Origin: Bacteroidota bacterium
GTDB taxonomy: Bacteria; Bacteroidota; Bacteroidia; Bacteroidales; UBA10428
Direction: 5' to 3'
Assembly (NCBI GenBank): GCA_024640925.1
Contig: JAHEEB010000359.1
Location: forward strand, 426 to 5,461
DNA: 5,036 bases
The notes under the pieces are model-generated. The model saw only the letters and a list, made by a program, of their open reading frames with translations, was not told the DNA's origin and did not search any database. The translations under genes and the position numbers were made by a program. Positions 1 to 5,036 of this stretch are shown here, in pieces; positions within the stretch are counted from its first letter, which is position 1; each line of letters begins with the position of its first letter.

Positions 1-89
1 GCCCCAAGCTTAATCTTAGGAGGATCGATAGAGAAACTATATCCGGCAGTGAGCCAGCAAACAACAGCTATAGTAAGTAGTCTTTTCAT
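1..89 (-). CDS. N-terminus of a secreted protein of unknown function (partial, runs off the left edge)
   Basis: Reading the minus strand from the ATG at 89-87 gives 29 codons with no stop before the window edge. The first residues are MKRLLTIAVVCWLTAGYSFS, followed by IDPPKIKLG. This is a classical Sec signal peptide: a basic n-region (KR), a hydrophobic core of about 10 residues, and a small-residue region with probable cleavage near residues 18-20. An ATG slightly further upstream (94-92) hits a TGA after one codon, so 89 is the natural start. There is no lipobox cysteine at the end of the core, so a soluble periplasmic, outer-membrane or secreted protein is more likely than a lipoprotein. 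The mature part visible is too short to assign a family. It is divergent from the membrane-NUDIX gene, 174 bases away. Confidence 0.7.
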   Translation of the reverse strand, partial: MKRLLTIAVVCWLTAGYSFSIDPPKIKLG

Positions 90-152
90 TTCATTCGGAT
101 TATTCAGCTTTTATAACGCTATTTTATGGATTATGTTTTGTGGTTTTATTCT

Positions 153-160
153 CAAAAATA
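153..160 (-). promoter_or_regulatory. Possible Bacteroidetes-type -7 box for the left-edge gene
   Basis: The minus strand reads TATTTTTG here, an exact match to the Bacteroidetes -7 consensus TAnnTTTG, about 64 bases upstream of the ATG at 89. I see no convincing TTTG -33 element 19-21 bases further upstream. In AT-rich DNA such a match can arise by chance, so this is a weak candidate. Confidence 0.3.
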
Positions 161-190
161 GGAATAATCCTTCATTAATCTGTAGTAAGT

Positions 191-218
191 GGTTTATGGT
201 TTGAAGTTCGAGGTTTAA
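191..218. repeat. Four tandem degenerate 7-mers (GGTTTRA-like)
   Basis: Four heptamers follow one another without gaps: GGTTTAT (191-197), GGTTTGA (198-204), AGTTCGA (205-211) and GGTTTAA (212-218). All fit an RGTTYRW-type pattern with GTT at the same place in each unit. The array ends one base before a possible TTG start at 219 and lies 45 bases upstream of the ATG at 264. It is short and imperfect, so it may be an eroded minisatellite or a phased protein-binding or bent-DNA element. The pattern is seen directly; any function is inference. Confidence 0.5.
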
Positions 219-263
219 TTGAATAATTATTTAATTTCGCTGCGAGTTTATCCTACTGTTTTT

Positions 264-1319
264 ATGAATCAACGAAAAGTATTATTACAGCTTCTTCCCG
301 GATTTCTTCCATTGTTTGCATTTATTATTGCTGATGAGTTATGGGGAACTAAAATCGGACTAATTGTTGCTATTTCTTCTGGTGTAATTGAAATCGCCTA
401 TTACTGGATTAAGGACAGAAAATTTGATAAATTTATTTTAATGGATACCCTTCTGATTATTGCTCTTGGAGTGGTTTCTATTGTTCTTGAAAATGATGTA
501 TTCTTCAAAATTAAGCCTGCATTGATAGGCGTATTAATGTGTGCCATTATGGGTGTCTCTGTATTTACTCCAAGCAATATTCTTCTCAATATGTCTAAAA
601 GATACATGAAGGGGATTGAATTTAGCGATCAGCAATACCAGCTAATGAAAAAGAACATGATAGTTATGTTCTGGATTTTTGTCCTATATACTATTCTGGT
701 TTTTTATTCCGTTTGGTTTATGAGTAAAGAGGCTTGGGCATTCATTAGTGGTGGGTTATTTTATATATTGTTTGGGGTATATTTTGTGCTTGAGTTTCTG
801 AAAACTAAAATTAAACAGAAGAAATTAAAGAATGAAGAATGGCTTCCTATAATGAATAATAAAGGGGAAGTTACAGGAAAAGCGCCTCGCAGTATTTGTC
901 ACTCCTCTAAGGATTACCTTCATCCGGTGGTACATCTGCATGTTATAAACAATAAGGGTGAAATATTTTTACAAAAGCGACCACTGAATAAGATTCAGCC
1001 GGGGAAATGGGACACTGCTGTGGGTGGCCATATCACATTTGGAGAGCAAATAGAAACCGCATTACAGCGCGAAGCCCTGGAAGAGCTTAGAATAAAGGAT
1101 TTCAAGCCAAAACATATTGCCAGTTATATTTGGGAATCGGATATAGAACGAGAATTTGTTTTTTGTTTTAGTACAAAATATGACAAAGCAATAACCATAA
1201 ACAAGGAGGAATTATCTGATGGTAAATTCTGGACTCGTACAGAAATACAAAGCAACCTGGGGAAAGGAATTTTCACGCCCAATTTTGAAGAGGAATATAT
1301 GAAGATGCTTTTCAAATAA
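264..1319 (+). CDS. Fusion of YciB/septation protein A-like membrane region and NUDIX hydrolase
   Basis: The 351-residue protein starts at the ATG at 264; a TTG at 219 would add 15 residues but abuts a 7-mer repeat and an in-frame TAA. Residues about 7-178 hold roughly six hydrophobic segments (7-23, 31-45, 58-75, 83-101, 132-153, 159-178). The pattern resembles YciB (intracellular septation protein A): LPGFLPLFAF near the start, then a YYWIKDRKFDK loop and an END motif before the fourth segment. YciB proteins are inner-membrane proteins of about 180 residues linked to envelope synthesis and division. A lysine-rich linker (179-190) leads to a NUDIX domain at about 193-351. Its NUDIX box runs from G255 to I277 with E261, R269, E270, E273 and E274, the residues that bind catalytic metal; the usual late glycine is R276. 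The start of this domain (EEWLPIMNNKGEV, then VVHLHVIN) resembles the IPP isomerase/YfcD-like branch. The glycine of TAVGGH (G254) stands where IPP isomerase has its catalytic cysteine, so diphosphate hydrolysis is more likely than isomerisation. The substrate is unknown. The reading frame is continuous, so the fusion is not an obvious frameshift artefact. Confidence 0.88.
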   Translation: MNQRKVLLQLLPGFLPLFAFIIADELWGTKIGLIVAISSGVIEIAYYWIKDRKFDKFILMDTLLIIALGVVSIVLENDVFFKIKPALIGVLMCAIMGVSVFTPSNILLNMSKRYMKGIEFSDQQYQLMKKNMIVMFWIFVLYTILVFYSVWFMSKEAWAFISGGLFYILFGVYFVLEFLKTKIKQKKLKNEEWLPIMNNKGEVTGKAPRSICHSSKDYLHPVVHLHVINNKGEIFLQKRPLNKIQPGKWDTAVGGHITFGEQIETALQREALEELRIKDFKPKHIASYIWESDIEREFVFCFSTKYDKAITINKEELSDGKFWTRTEIQSNLGKGIFTPNFEEEYMKMLFK

Positions 1320-1422
1320 ACCCAAATTCCACAACCAACATAGCTTACTTTAGAGACACAAAAGCAAAGCCTGTTTACAATAAGGCGAGACCTATTCAAT
1401 GAAACAATTTTGGACATTTCAG

Positions 1423-1458
1423 AAAAAAGAAGCTCCAGCTATTTAAAACCGGAGCTTC
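1423..1458 (-). terminator. Intrinsic terminator of the papain-like protease gene
   Basis: GAAGCTCC (1429-1436) and GGAGCTTC (1451-1458) are perfect inverted repeats, giving an 8-bp stem with five G:C pairs... and a 14-base AT-rich loop. Read on the minus strand, the stem is followed at once by six T residues (1428-1423), the classic rho-independent layout. It lies about 40 bases past the protease stop codon. On the plus strand the stem is followed by ATTGAAC and not a T-run, so it is a poor terminator for the NUDIX gene, for which I see no clear terminator of its own. Confidence 0.82.
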
Positions 1459-1498
1459 ATTGAACACATTTTAAAAATGTTGTGCTGGCAGAAATGAA

Positions 1499-4400
1499 CT
1501 ATTCTTTTACAAATTTTGTAACAAATGGTTCCTTAGGATCATCAACAGTGATGATGTAGATTCCATCAGGAAGTCCGGATACATCAATTGGTTTTTCCAT
1601 CGTTGTAGTTTTTACAATGGCACCATCGATTGTATAAATCTTAACTGTCCTGTTGGTTAGTCCTGTTTCATTGGTAAACTTCACATTGAGAGTGCTGTTT
1701 GCTGGATTAGGATAAACGCTGATACCAGTAGGAGATTCGTTTCCAAGTTCCTGTACATCTGTTATTACTTCTCCGCTCTTAGGCATAGAATTACCTGTAA
1801 TAAAAATAGTATAATCTTCAACTTCTCCGTAACTGAACGTTTCGCATGCGGTAGGAGCCGAATTGTACTTCATGGTAACACGCATTCTGGTAGAGCCAAT
1901 GGTCGCTGTGGTTGGCACAGTAAAGGTCTTGCTCAATGTAGCAGAAGAACTAGAAGAACCAGAACTAATCAGTTCGGTGGTTTCAAATGTACCATCATGA
2001 TCGTAGTCAATCCATATGTACCAATATTCAGTGTAAGCAGTACTCTTGAAACCAGCACTGAAATATATAGTATAGCTTGTTCCCAATCCCAGGCTAGTGG
2101 AAAGACTAGTGAAATCGCTGTAACCAGAAGTTGCTGTTGTTACATTATTGATTGTGTTAAGATTAACCAGATCAATCCATTCATAATAGATACTATTCCC
2201 TTTTGAGGCACAATAAGTGACAGTGGTAGCCGGAGTGGTAACACTAATAGAAGAGCTGGCTGAAGAAACGTTTCCTGCGGCATCATTTGCTGTAACATAG
2301 AATGAATAGGTTGTAGAAGCAGTCAAGCCGGTAACACTGTACGATGTACTGGTGGTTGTTCCAATTAACGAACCATTCTGATAGACATTATATCCTGTTA
2401 CAGCAACGTTATCGGTTGAGGCAGTCCAAGTAAGTGTTGCTGTTGTTGATGTTACACCAGTCGATGCAAGGCTTGTCGGAGCAGTAGGAGCTTCTGTATC
2501 GGGTGTACCTGCTGATATTATAATAGTATAGTCCTCAACTTCTCCGTAGCTGAATGTTTCACAAGCAGTAGGAGCTGAATTGTACTTCATAGTAACACGC
2601 ATCCTGGTAGAACCTGCGGTTGCTGAAGATGGTACGGTAAAGGTCTTGCTCAATGTTGAGGCAGAATTTGAAGATGTGGAGTTGATCAATTCTGTAGTCT
2701 CAAATGTACCATCCTGATCATAATCAATCCATATGTACCAATATTCGGTATAAGATGAACTACTGAAGCCTGCGCTGAAATAAATAGTATAACTTGTTCC
2801 AGCTGTTAAGCTAGTAGAAAGACTGGTAAAATCGCCATAACCTGCATTTGCTGTTGTGACGTTGTTAATGGTATTCAACTGTACCAAATCAATCCACTCA
2901 TATGAGTAATTACTACCTTTTGACGTACAGTATGTTAATGAAGTGTTAAGAGTAGTTACACTAATGGAAGAGCTGGCTGCAGAAACATTTCCTGCTGCAT
3001 CTTTTGCAGTAACATAGAATGAGTATGTTGTTGCAGCTGTCAAACCGGTAACACTATATGACGCACTTGTGGTTGTTCCGATTAATGTGCCATTCTGATA
3101 GACATTATATCCGGTTACAGCAACATTATCCGTTGATGCAGTCCAGGCTAATGTAGCAGTTGTAGCGGTTACTCCTGATGATACCAGACTCGTTGGAGCT
3201 GTTGGAGCTTCAGTATCAGCAGTTGTGGATGTTGTAAATGAAACCTGGCTACCATAACTTGTTCCGGCACTATTTGTAGCATATGCCCTCACATAATAGG
3301 TTGTGCCTGCTGTTAACCCACTCATGGTCAAACTGTATGAACCTGATGTTGTAACCGGAGACGTAGAAAGCACAGAACCATTAGTCAGAGTTGGACTTGA
3401 GGTGGTTGAATATACAATACCACTTGCTGTTACAGTAGCACCACCATTGGCCGTAACATTACCACCGCCTATAGCAGATGTAGTGCTAATTGAAGAAATG
3501 CTGTTCGTTGTTACTGTAGGAATTGTAATTGTACTTTGGTATACTAGGTAACATACTTCGCAGGCAACACGTGCAGATGTAGCATCAATTCTCATGTACC
3601 CGTTTTCTCCCCATGAGGTACCCCATGAGTTACGAAGAATCCAGTAATCGCCAGTTGTTGCATCGGTGCCCCAACCAACCAGTGCTATTGCATGGTTTGT
3701 AGGTGTATTATAACATGGGCTGCTTGAACATGATGTGTAGCTGTCAGTGAATATGCCACTTGTGTAATTTTCGAAAGAAGTTGTTACATAAACTGCAGCA
3801 TCTACAACCCCGTAGGTCATTATAGCAGTTTTAATAGCATCTATATCGGAACAAGTAATACGGTACCATGATGCAAATTTTGTTTTTGGTGCATTTGAAG
3901 CAGTAGAAGAACATGATTGAGGATCTGTTTCTGTATATGGAAAATATGATTCCGCAATAGTCCCTATATCACAAAGTGCCTGCAACTCAGTATATGTATA
4001 GTCTGCTCCATCGCAACCATAGAAATTATCGGAATAGCCAGACATATTGCCCAGACACCAGGCTATATATGATTCCGAGAAATCGGCAGTATTACCATCA
4101 TAACTTCCGGTAGCAAAATTATAAGTACCTTCGGCGCATGCAGTTGCTCCAAAAGCATAACAAGATCCACAACCACCCTGATCACGAACTGCCCCAATAT
4201 ATGAGTGTCCATTATAACTTCTCCAGTCTAAAGTGGTAGGAGTAGATTCAGCAACAGCAAAGTTTGCATCTGTTTTAGCAGTTTCATATATATCCTCTGC
4301 TGCTCCTTTGCTTTCCAGTAGTAGTTTATCACCATTCTTTTCCATCAAATCTTCCAGGGAAAGCCTTTCCTTAATACCCTTTACTGTACGGGAACATACA

Positions 4401-4696
4401 ACTCTTTCCGTTGTATAGCCATTGATTTTTTCAACAACGGTTTCGATTTCGTAACCTTTTTTAGCAGGATAGCCATATTCTTTGGCAACTTTTCCCCTGT
4501 AAAAGTCCCAGGCATTGACCTTTTGGCCATTTGGCAGGTTACACATTCCAACCTGGTTACCGTTCAAATCTTTTTGAATTGAATAACCATAACCCATTTT
4601 TTCGCAGTAAACTGCAGCAGGGTTTTTCATAACTTTCTGGGAAAATGTAGTCAAACATATCACCAGGGCTAGCAAGACTAAGGTGGTTTTTTTCAT
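1499..4696 (-). CDS. Secreted papain-family (C1A) cysteine protease with DUF333, Fn3, GEVED and T9SS sorting domains
   Basis: This 1065-residue exported protein starts at the ATG at 4696 and ends with TAG at 1499. Order: signal peptide about 1-19 (hydrophobic LVLLALVICL, cleavage near TTFS/Q); DUF333 about 25-70 (C31, C52, LPNG 54-57, W63, YRG 66-68); linker 71-152; C1A catalytic domain about 153-388. The active site is complete: Q173 (oxyanion hole), C179 in GGCGSCYAFG, H335 in TNHAIALVGWG and N356 in RNSWGTSWGENGY. Tyr180 replaces the usual Trp after the cysteine, as in cathepsin C. The domain has 12 cysteines, so several disulfides are likely. No ERFNIN/I29 propeptide is visible. Then come one divergent Fn3-like domain (about 391-489), two Fn3-GEVED pairs (494-728 and 733-967), and a type A T9SS sorting domain (about 991-1065, starting GISVYPNPA). 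This predicts Sec export, T9SS passage across the outer membrane, and release or anchoring at the cell surface. The Fn3 and GEVED modules probably serve as spacers or adhesion/binding units. The likely role is extracellular protein digestion; the substrate is unknown. The gene is monocistronic, with its own terminator. Confidence 0.95.
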   Translation of the reverse strand: MKKTTLVLLALVICLTTFSQKVMKNPAAVYCEKMGYGYSIQKDLNGNQVGMCNLPNGQKVNAWDFYRGKVAKEYGYPAKKGYEIETVVEKINGYTTERVVCSRTVKGIKERLSLEDLMEKNGDKLLLESKGAAEDIYETAKTDANFAVAESTPTTLDWRSYNGHSYIGAVRDQGGCGSCYAFGATACAEGTYNFATGSYDGNTADFSESYIAWCLGNMSGYSDNFYGCDGADYTYTELQALCDIGTIAESYFPYTETDPQSCSSTASNAPKTKFASWYRITCSDIDAIKTAIMTYGVVDAAVYVTTSFENYTSGIFTDSYTSCSSSPCYNTPTNHAIALVGWGTDATTGDYWILRNSWGTSWGENGYMRIDATSARVACEVCYLVYQSTITIPTVTTNSISSISTTSAIGGGNVTANGGATVTASGIVYSTTSSPTLTNGSVLSTSPVTTSGSYSLTMSGLTAGTTYYVRAYATNSAGTSYGSQVSFTTSTTADTEAPTAPTSLVSSGVTATTATLAWTASTDNVAVTGYNVYQNGTLIGTTTSASYSVTGLTAATTYSFYVTAKDAAGNVSAASSSISVTTLNTSLTYCTSKGSNYSYEWIDLVQLNTINNVTTANAGYGDFTSLSTSLTAGTSYTIYFSAGFSSSSYTEYWYIWIDYDQDGTFETTELINSTSSNSASTLSKTFTVPSSATAGSTRMRVTMKYNSAPTACETFSYGEVEDYTIIISAGTPDTEAPTAPTSLASTGVTSTTATLTWTASTDNVAVTGYNVYQNGSLIGTTTSTSYSVTGLTASTTYSFYVTANDAAGNVSSASSSISVTTPATTVTYCASKGNSIYYEWIDLVNLNTINNVTTATSGYSDFTSLSTSLGLGTSYTIYFSAGFKSTAYTEYWYIWIDYDHDGTFETTELISSGSSSSSATLSKTFTVPTTATIGSTRMRVTMKYNSAPTACETFSYGEVEDYTIFITGNSMPKSGEVITDVQELGNESPTGISVYPNPANSTLNVKFTNETGLTNRTVKIYTIDGAIVKTTTMEKPIDVSGLPDGIYIITVDDPKEPFVTKFVKE
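1796..3217 (-). repeat. In-frame 717-bp tandem duplication (Fn3-GEVED unit) inside the protease gene
   Basis: Unit 1 covers residues 494-732 (3217-2501) and unit 2 covers 733-967 (2500-1796). Both begin DTEAPTAPTSL and both end SYGEVEDYTI before the linker. They align without a gap at a fixed offset of 239 residues. By eye I count about 38 differences in 234 residues, roughly 84% protein identity: about 90% in the Fn3 half and about 80% from the linker through GEVED. A sampled DNA stretch was about 87% identical with many third-position changes, so the duplication is not brand new and the protein sequence appears to be conserved by selection. The cysteine pair (C590/C712 and C829/C951) keeps the same 122-residue spacing in both units. 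Confidence 0.93.
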
Positions 4697-4727
4697 AAGT
4701 ATTTACGTTTAAGTTATAAGTACAACG

Positions 4728-4757
4728 CAATTTAAGATATTTTACTATTATTAGAAA
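4728..4757 (-). promoter_or_regulatory. Candidate Bacteroidetes-type promoter of the protease gene
   Basis: On the minus strand, TTTC (4757-4754) and TAAATTG (4734-4728) are separated by 19 bases. This approximates the Bacteroidetes TTTG -33 and TAnnTTTG -7 arrangement, with one mismatch in the first box and a shortened second box. Transcription would start about 25-30 bases before the ATG at 4696. No Shine-Dalgarno sequence precedes the ATG, which is normal in this phylum. The match is imperfect. Confidence 0.35.
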
Positions 4758-4809
4758 GTCACCTTCAGCAAGATTTTTTTCATAAAGCAACGGTTTTACC
4801 AGTGCCAGA

Positions 4810-4822
4810 ACATGAAACATGT
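4810..4822. promoter_or_regulatory. Small palindrome ACATG-AAA-CATGT, possible operator half
   Basis: ACATG (4810-4814) and CATGT (4818-4822) form a perfect 5-bp inverted repeat around AAA. It shares base 4822 with the next, longer inverted repeat. It lies about 115 bases upstream of the protease start and about 180 upstream of the right-edge gene, in reach of either promoter. A binding site for a dimeric regulator is possible, but a short palindrome alone does not prove it. Confidence 0.35.
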
Positions 4823-4847
4823 ATTTAATGATTTTTGTCATTAAATA
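4822..4847. repeat. Perfect 10-bp inverted repeat, hairpin or operator
   Basis: TATTTAATGA (4822-4831) and TCATTAAATA (4838-4847) are exact reverse complements around a 6-base centre (TTTTTG). Such a 26-base dyad is unlikely to be pure chance even in AT-rich DNA. There is no T-run after it on either strand and no gene ends here, so a terminator is unlikely. It is better read as an operator for a dimeric DNA-binding protein or as a hairpin in an upstream transcript. Confidence 0.6.
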
Positions 4848-4920
4848 GAGAAAAACCTGATCTTGCAGGTCTTATGTTGAAAATCTACAATACTGACCGA
4901 TAAAATATTTACAATAAAAA

Positions 4921-4951
4921 CTTGTCAATTTATAGGGTGTTTTGTAAATTG
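4921..4951 (+). promoter_or_regulatory. Candidate promoter and overlapping 7-bp dyad for the right-edge gene
   Basis: CTTG (4921-4924) and TAAATTG (4945-4951) lie 20 bases apart on the plus strand, a weak match to the Bacteroidetes -33/-7 pair, about 50 bases before the ATG at 5002. The second box is also the right arm of an inverted repeat, CAATTTA (4926-4932) with TAAATTG (4945-4951), so a bound regulator could block it. The TAAATTG core matches the one proposed for the protease on the opposite strand. Confidence 0.3.
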
Positions 4952-5001
4952 TCGAAAACTATCACAACAGAAATTCAAAACCCTTTTAAAACATTCAACC
5001 T

Positions 5002-5036
5002 ATGAAAACAAAAATTAATTGCTTTCTTGTGATACT
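5002..5036 (+). CDS. N-terminus of a probable secreted protein (partial, runs off the right edge)
   Basis: The ATG at 5002 opens MKTKINCFLVI and stays open to the end of the window (11 codons plus two bases). A start with two lysines followed by a hydrophobic run is typical of a Sec signal peptide, and the upstream AT-rich stretch without Shine-Dalgarno suits a Bacteroidetes start. The family cannot be told from 11 residues. It is divergent from the protease gene with 305 bases between the starts, so shared regulation is possible but unproven. Confidence 0.5.
   Translation, partial: MKTKINCFLVI

Larger units (their letters stand above)
4697..5001. other. Divergent intergenic regulatory region (305 bases)
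   Basis: This AT-rich stretch separates the start of the protease gene (minus) from the start of the right-edge gene (plus). It holds no convincing gene. It does contain two abutting inverted repeats (4810-4822 and 4822-4847), a 7-bp inverted repeat (4926-4932/4945-4951), two copies of TACAATA (4886-4892 and 4910-4916) and weak promoter candidates on both strands. One reading frame crosses it on the minus strand but has no family features and overlaps the protease signal peptide region. Confidence 0.6.

Noticed and set aside
219..263. TTG at 219 as the start of the YciB-NUDIX gene, adding 15 residues
   Set aside because: TTG starts are uncommon in this phylum, the extra residues extend beyond the usual YciB N-terminus, and the TTG directly follows a stop codon and the 7-mer array. 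The ATG at 264 gives a normal start shortly before the first hydrophobic segment.
401..607. 68-codon minus-strand open frame inside the YciB-NUDIX gene
   Set aside because: It lies fully opposite a well-supported gene, has no recognisable domain and no promoter or context; it is an antisense shadow.
1124..1417. 97-codon minus-strand open frame overlapping the end of the NUDIX gene
   Set aside because: Mostly opposite the conserved NUDIX C-terminus, no family features, and it starts just before the terminator of the protease gene. Treated as chance.
1997..3551. Plus-strand open frames at 1997-2206 and 3303-3551
   Set aside because: Both are opposite the low-complexity Ser/Thr/Ala/Gly-rich Fn3 and GEVED region, where composition alone opens antisense frames.
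4233..4418. 61-codon plus-strand open frame opposite the protease linker
   Set aside because: Antisense to the pro-region of a clear gene with no domain or start signal.
4557..4841. 94-codon minus-strand open frame overlapping the start of the protease gene
   Set aside because: Its first codons lie in the 10-bp inverted repeat, it overlaps the signal peptide and DUF333 in another frame, and the product shows no family features.
4855..4870. Hairpin ACCTG-N6-CAGGT followed by a T-run on the minus strand, as a terminator
   Set aside because: The stem is only 5 bp and no minus-strand gene ends upstream of it in the window; the adjacent genes diverge, so a terminator has nothing to act on.
1..5036. 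Search for CRISPR arrays, insertion sequences, tRNA/rRNA genes, toxin-antitoxin pairs or phage-defence genes
   Set aside because: No regularly spaced direct repeats with spacers, no transposase motifs with terminal inverted repeats, no tRNA-like cloverleaf and no defence-type domains are visible on either strand.

Overview
The window looks like chromosomal DNA from a low-GC member of the Bacteroidota (Bacteroidetes). The strongest evidence is the large secreted protease. It ends in a type IX secretion (T9SS) type A sorting domain and carries GEVED and Fn3 modules typical of that phylum. The start codons lack Shine-Dalgarno sequences and the upstream regions contain weak TTTG / TAnnTTTG-like promoter elements, which also fits. 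T9SS use argues against the genus Bacteroides itself, but I cannot name a genus from this stretch.

Layout, left to right. (1) Positions 1-89, minus strand: only the N-terminus of a secreted protein of unknown function, with a clear signal peptide. (2) Positions 90-263: a divergent intergenic stretch with four degenerate GGTTTRA-like 7-mers in tandem just before the next gene. (3) Positions 264-1319, plus strand: an unusual fusion of a YciB/septation-protein-A-like membrane region (about six hydrophobic segments) with a cytosolic-type NUDIX hydrolase domain of the IPP isomerase/YfcD-like kind. (4) Positions 1320-1498: a convergent intergenic stretch with a good intrinsic terminator for the minus-strand gene. 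(5) Positions 1499-4696, minus strand: a 1065-residue papain-family (C1A) cysteine protease with the order signal peptide, DUF333, linker, C1A catalytic domain, Fn3, [Fn3-GEVED] x2, T9SS sorting domain. (6) Positions 4697-5001: a divergent regulatory stretch rich in inverted repeats, with candidate promoters facing both ways. (7) Positions 5002-5036, plus strand: the first 11 codons of another probable secreted protein.

Nothing shows that these genes form one pathway. The two complete genes converge and are separately transcribed. Three of the four coding regions start with export signals, and the fourth is an inner-membrane protein, so the neighbourhood is concerned with the envelope and secretion. 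The items most worth following up are the YciB-NUDIX fusion, the DUF333 module sitting where a papain propeptide would be, the exact in-frame 717-bp duplication of Fn3-GEVED with an EF-hand-like loop in each copy, and the cluster of palindromes upstream of the protease. I see no CRISPR array, insertion sequence, tRNA, rRNA or defence system.
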